Below, piece by piece: positions 6,168 to 8,631 of a DNA stretch of 8,631 nucleotides. Every line of letters begins with the position of its first letter. Position 1 is the stretch's first letter. The position numbers were made by a program, and so were the translations under genes. Source of the stretch: Saprospiraceae bacterium (GTDB taxonomy: Bacteria > Bacteroidota > Bacteroidia > Chitinophagales > Saprospiraceae). Under the pieces are notes generated by a model. That model had not been told where the DNA came from and ran no database searches. It saw only the letters and a list, made by a program, of their open reading frames with translations. Where the stretch lies: positions 1-8,631 of the forward strand of contig JALVEF010000399.1 in the NCBI GenBank assembly GCA_027031185.1. The letters run 5' to 3'.

Positions 6168-6187
6168 CGGGTACCTAAACAGTTACA
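6148..6187 (+). repeat. Right 40-bp direct repeat of the RAYT cassette
   Basis: This is the partner of 5201-5240 (36/40 identical; the differences are at the 11th, 30th, 32nd and 34th bases). It overlaps the outer right arm of the fold-back. From its end to the next start codon (6188-6264) I see no further gene and only weak promoter-like sequence (TTTCTTTG at 6235-6242, one mismatch to TAnnTTTG). Confidence 0.8.
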
Positions 6188-6264
6188 TGTGAAATAGGTT
6201 TATTCGTATTCCTGTCAGATTGCCGCCAATCCCTTTTCTTTGTCCTTTCATCGTCGCAGGTATC

Positions 6265-7575
6265 ATGTCGTCAACACCGGACAACATCCTCTTCCTGGCC
6301 TACTACTATCCGCCGATCCAATCACCCGGCGTCAAGCGCAGCTTTGCACTTTCAACACACTGTCGCCCCTACTTCGATCAGGTCACCGTCCTGACCACCG
6401 CCAACCGCCGGGTAGTGCTTACCACCGATCAGAAAATACCCGAAGACATTCGAGTGGTAGAAGTCCCCACCCTCGACTACCGCCGCATCGCCGCCCGGCT
6501 CACCGGCAACCGTGAATCCAAAGAAGCTGCACTCAAAAAGCGCCCTGCCGGCAGACTCTTTCTCAAAGCCATGCGTTCCTTCCCAGTCAATCTCCTCATC
6601 GGCGAAGGCGGTCTGGTCTATATCCTCTCCGCCTATCGCATAGCCAAAAAGATCTTGAAGGCACATCCGGATACCGTCATCTATTCATCCTTCTCCCCAT
6701 GGGCCGACCACATAGTCGCATGGCTCCTGAAACGCAAGTACCCACACCTGATCTGGATTGCCGACTTCCGCGACCTCCATGTGGATCCTATTTTTCGCAA
6801 TTATCTATGGAAAAACCTGCAGCTGTGGTTCGACCGCAAGATTACCGCACGAGCTTCGCTCGTAACCACCGTTTCCGAAGGCCTTGCCATCCACTTGCGC
6901 CGCTTTCATCACAACGTCGCTGTATTCCCCAACGGTGTACTCACCATCCCCCCCAAAGCCCATCATTACCCGGACAAGTTCACCATCGCCTACACCGGCG
7001 CCATGTTTAGAGATCGCCGGCGCCCCCATCTCCTTTTGCGTGCATTGCAAGAACTCTTTATGGAAAACAAACTGCCGCGAGAACACATTCGTTTGTTGCA
7101 AGCCGGGCGCGATGCCGGTCTTTGGCGGGACTTTGCCGCTCCCTTCGGCCTGGAGGATATCATCGAATTGCGCGGTGTTCTTCCACAGCAGGACGCCCGC
7201 CGCATTCAATCCCGCGCACATATCAATCTCATGCTGACGGCGTCACATCCCGAATACAAAGGCGTACTGACCTCCAAGATTTATGAATATCTTGCTGCCG
7301 GCAATCCCATCATTACCCTGGTCAACGGCCCCCGCGATGAATTGTTGGAACAGGCACTGCACGGTATTGACCACCTCTTCATCGCCTATGACGGAGACGA
7401 TACGGCGCCTCTCAAAGCCTTCATCCTAACACTTTTCCGCCGGTGGCGACAAAGCGATTACCCGTCCATCCCACCCACCCAGTGGACAGACCGTTACCAC
7501 TGGCCCGCCATAGCCGGACGCTTCACCGCCCGGATTTGGGATCTAATCAATGCGCAGCCCCGTGTCAACGCCTGA
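6265..7575 (+). CDS. GT-B glycosyltransferase, family 4-like
   Basis: A 436-residue retaining-type glycosyltransferase that would add a sugar from a nucleotide donor during glycan assembly. The N-terminal Rossmann-like half begins 'ILFLAYYYPPIQSPGVKRSF', a common GT4 opening with the acceptor-side glycine loop. 'WIADFRDLH' (D167-D170) is a block often written DFRDPW in relatives. The C-terminal donor half has 'TTVSEGLA', 'FPNGV', 'IAYTGAMFRDRRRP' and 'TSKIYEYLAAGNPI' (336-349), where E341 sits in the family's conserved nucleotide-sugar binding loop. No signal peptide or clear membrane helix. ATG 6265 is preferred over an in-frame TTG at 6220 because the conserved sequence starts right after it; no Shine-Dalgarno is visible. 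The 3' end overlaps wecB by 26 bp. Substrate is unknown. Confidence 0.9.
   Translation: MSSTPDNILFLAYYYPPIQSPGVKRSFALSTHCRPYFDQVTVLTTANRRVVLTTDQKIPEDIRVVEVPTLDYRRIAARLTGNRESKEAALKKRPAGRLFLKAMRSFPVNLLIGEGGLVYILSAYRIAKKILKAHPDTVIYSSFSPWADHIVAWLLKRKYPHLIWIADFRDLHVDPIFRNYLWKNLQLWFDRKITARASLVTTVSEGLAIHLRRFHHNVAVFPNGVLTIPPKAHHYPDKFTIAYTGAMFRDRRRPHLLLRALQELFMENKLPREHIRLLQAGRDAGLWRDFAAPFGLEDIIELRGVLPQQDARRIQSRAHINLMLTASHPEYKGVLTSKIYEYLAAGNPIITLVNGPRDELLEQALHGIDHLFIAYDGDDTAPLKAFILTLFRRWRQSDYPSIPPTQWTDRYHWPAIAGRFTARIWDLINAQPRVNA
6849..6863. repeat. Short perfect hairpin ACGAGC-TTC-GCTCGT within the GT4 gene
   Basis: Six-base-pair arms around a 3-nt loop, in coding sequence (A-R-A-S-L-V). The design matches the tip of the fold-back at 6098-6112 and the hairpin at 7648-7666. 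It may be a chance event. Confidence 0.35.
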
Positions 7576-8631
7576 CCGCAAAATATTGACCGTCGTTGGT
7601 GCCCGCCCGCACTTTATCAAAGCCGCACTTTTGAGTAAAGAGTGGTTGCGGATGCGGCGCATCCGCGAGGTTTTAGTTCATACCGGCCAACACTTTGATC
7701 CCCGGATGAGCCGGGATTTCTTCGACACACTCCGGCTTCCCGAGCCGGATTATCAACTCGGCATCCATTCTCTGGAACGCCGGGAGATGATAGACCGCAT
7801 GGTTCATGCCCTCATTCCCATATTGCGCGCCGAGCGCCCCGCCATCGTGGTCGTCTTTGGCGACACCAACACCACTTACGCCGGTGCTGCTGCTGCCGTA
7901 CAACTGGATATTCCGGTCGCACATATCGAAGCCGGCGTCCGCTCCTTCGACGCATCAATGCCAGAAGAACAAAACCGCCTGTTTGTGGACCGGGTGAGCA
8001 CACTCCTTTTTGCCCCTTCCCAAAGTTCGGTGGCCTGCCTGGCCACCGAAGCCGTCACAGGAAAAATTATCTTGTCCGGAGACATCCTCAAAGACGCTTT
8101 TCGCATCTTTCAAAGTCAGGCACGCCGGCCGGCTGTACCACTGCCCCCCCAATTCATACTCGCCACCATACACCGCCGGGCCAATGTCAACAACCCAAAA
8201 CACCTGCAAGAAATCATTCGCGCACTCGAAACCATCCACCGCAAAATCCCCGTCATCTTGCCCCTGCACCCACACACACGCAAGCAACTCGAAACCTTCC
8301 GGATTCATCCGGAGCTGACCATCATCCCGCCCGTATCCTATCTCGAAATGCACTACCTGTTGGCAGAAGCACAATACATCATCACCGACAGCGGCGGACT
8401 CCAGCGTGAAGCCTACTATGCCGGCAAGCACGCCCTCGTCGTCCGTCAACGATCCGAATGGATTGAACTCGTGCAAGCCGGGTACAGCCTCCTGTGCGAT
8501 CCCGCCAACACAACCACCATCCTGACCCGTTTTGCAGAACTAACAAAAGCTTCGCCGGTTTCCGGTGGCCGGTATTACGGCGATGGCTTTGCCGCGCAAA
8601 AAATCGCCCAAGCGATTTCTAATTTTGTAAC
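7550..8631 (+). CDS. wecB: UDP-N-acetylglucosamine 2-epimerase (non-hydrolysing), 3'-truncated
   Basis: Interconverts UDP-GlcNAc and UDP-ManNAc (EC 5.1.3.14), supplying ManNAc or its derivatives for surface glycans. The 360 visible codons have no stop before the window ends; relatives are about 360-380 residues, so only a few codons are missing. Family blocks in order are 'TVVGARPHFIKAA', 'VHTGQHFDPRMSRDFFD', 'VFGDTNTTYAG' with D105, 'HIEAGVRSF' with E127, 'MPEEQNR' with E139, 'ATIHRRAN' with H208, and 'DSGGLQREAYYAG', which includes the UDP-binding serine and glycines. D105, E127, E139 and H208 line up with E. coli WecB D95, E117, E131 and H213. The HRREN motif has Ala211 in place of Glu. 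ATG 7550 overlaps the preceding gene by 26 bp, suggesting coupled translation; GTG 7562 is an alternative. Confidence 0.94.
   Translation, partial: MRSPVSTPDRKILTVVGARPHFIKAALLSKEWLRMRRIREVLVHTGQHFDPRMSRDFFDTLRLPEPDYQLGIHSLERREMIDRMVHALIPILRAERPAIVVVFGDTNTTYAGAAAAVQLDIPVAHIEAGVRSFDASMPEEQNRLFVDRVSTLLFAPSQSSVACLATEAVTGKIILSGDILKDAFRIFQSQARRPAVPLPPQFILATIHRRANVNNPKHLQEIIRALETIHRKIPVILPLHPHTRKQLETFRIHPELTIIPPVSYLEMHYLLAEAQYIITDSGGLQREAYYAGKHALVVRQRSEWIELVQAGYSLLCDPANTTTILTRFAELTKASPVSGGRYYGDGFAAQKIAQAISNFV
7648..7666. repeat. Perfect hairpin GCGGATGC-GGC-GCATCCGC within wecB
   Basis: Eight-base-pair perfect arms around a 3-nt loop, encoding LRMRRIR between 'LLSKEW' and 'EVLVHTGQH', a part of the epimerase that varies between relatives. 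It could be a small dispersed repeat that landed in frame, or chance in GC-rich DNA. Confidence 0.45.

Larger units (their letters stand above)
5201..6187 (+). mobile_element. RAYT cassette bounded by 40-bp direct repeats
   Basis: A roughly 1-kb unit holds one RAYT-type transposase gene with its own probable -7 element, a fold-back structure after the gene, and near-identical 40-bp sequences at both ends. It lies between two glycosyltransferase genes of a glycan gene set and has different codon habits, with more T- and A-ending codons than the C-ending neighbours. These facts suggest insertion into the set. RAYT genes are normally single-copy and domesticated, not transposon-like, so whether this whole unit moves is open. 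The exact outer limits are also uncertain: the left hairpin CTGTTTT (5189-5195) / AAAACAG (5214-5220) begins slightly before the direct repeat. Confidence 0.6.

Noticed and set aside
6220..6264. N-terminal extension of the GT4-like protein from TTG 6220
   Set aside because: It adds 15 residues with no similarity to the family, and ATG 6265 directly precedes the conserved opening.

Overview
The window (8,631 bp, GC-rich, with a strong preference for C at third codon positions in most genes) looks like chromosomal DNA from a GC-rich member of the Bacteroidota. The grounds are TAnnTTTG-type -7 promoter elements just upstream of several genes, the absence of clear Shine-Dalgarno sequences, a single-domain ManC, a 'VVGARPxFIKAA'-type WecB, and a RAYT-like transposase of a type I associate with this phylum. 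A Saprospiria/Chitinophagia-like lineage is a guess. All supported genes are on the + strand.

Left part (1-2977): the 3' end of a SAM-dependent methyltransferase stops at 505 and is followed by a strong intrinsic terminator. Next is a stand-alone catalase-peroxidase gene (katG, 716-2914). It has its own Bacteroidota-type promoter in an AT-rich island and its own terminator (2940-2977). This unit handles hydrogen peroxide and is unrelated to what follows.

Right part (3187-8631): a surface-glycan (exopolysaccharide, capsule or O-antigen) gene set. It holds manC (GDP-mannose synthesis), a family 2 glycosyltransferase, a GT-B (family 4-like) glycosyltransferase, and wecB (UDP-GlcNAc to UDP-ManNAc), which runs off the end a few codons before its expected stop. 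manC and wecB would supply the activated sugars GDP-Man and UDP-ManNAc, and the two transferases would use activated sugars. The last two genes overlap by 26 bp.

Between the two glycosyltransferases lies a roughly 1-kb cassette (5201-6187) that does not belong to the glycan pathway. It contains a REP-associated tyrosine transposase (RAYT, Y1/HUH type), flanked by 40-bp direct repeats that are 36/40 identical. The RAYT gene carries a perfect 48-bp palindrome in frame inside its coding sequence, followed by thirteen 12-bp tandem units encoding (H/D/G/W)-(P/S)-G-(A/T/P). Its 3' side has a 127-nt imperfect fold-back of ordered complementary blocks. This self-referential RAYT/palindrome cassette is the most interesting part of the window. 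A second repeat family, with the 13-bp palindromic core GGTTTGGCAAACC, lies upstream of manC and may have contributed the odd proline-rich C-terminal tail of the family 2 glycosyltransferase.
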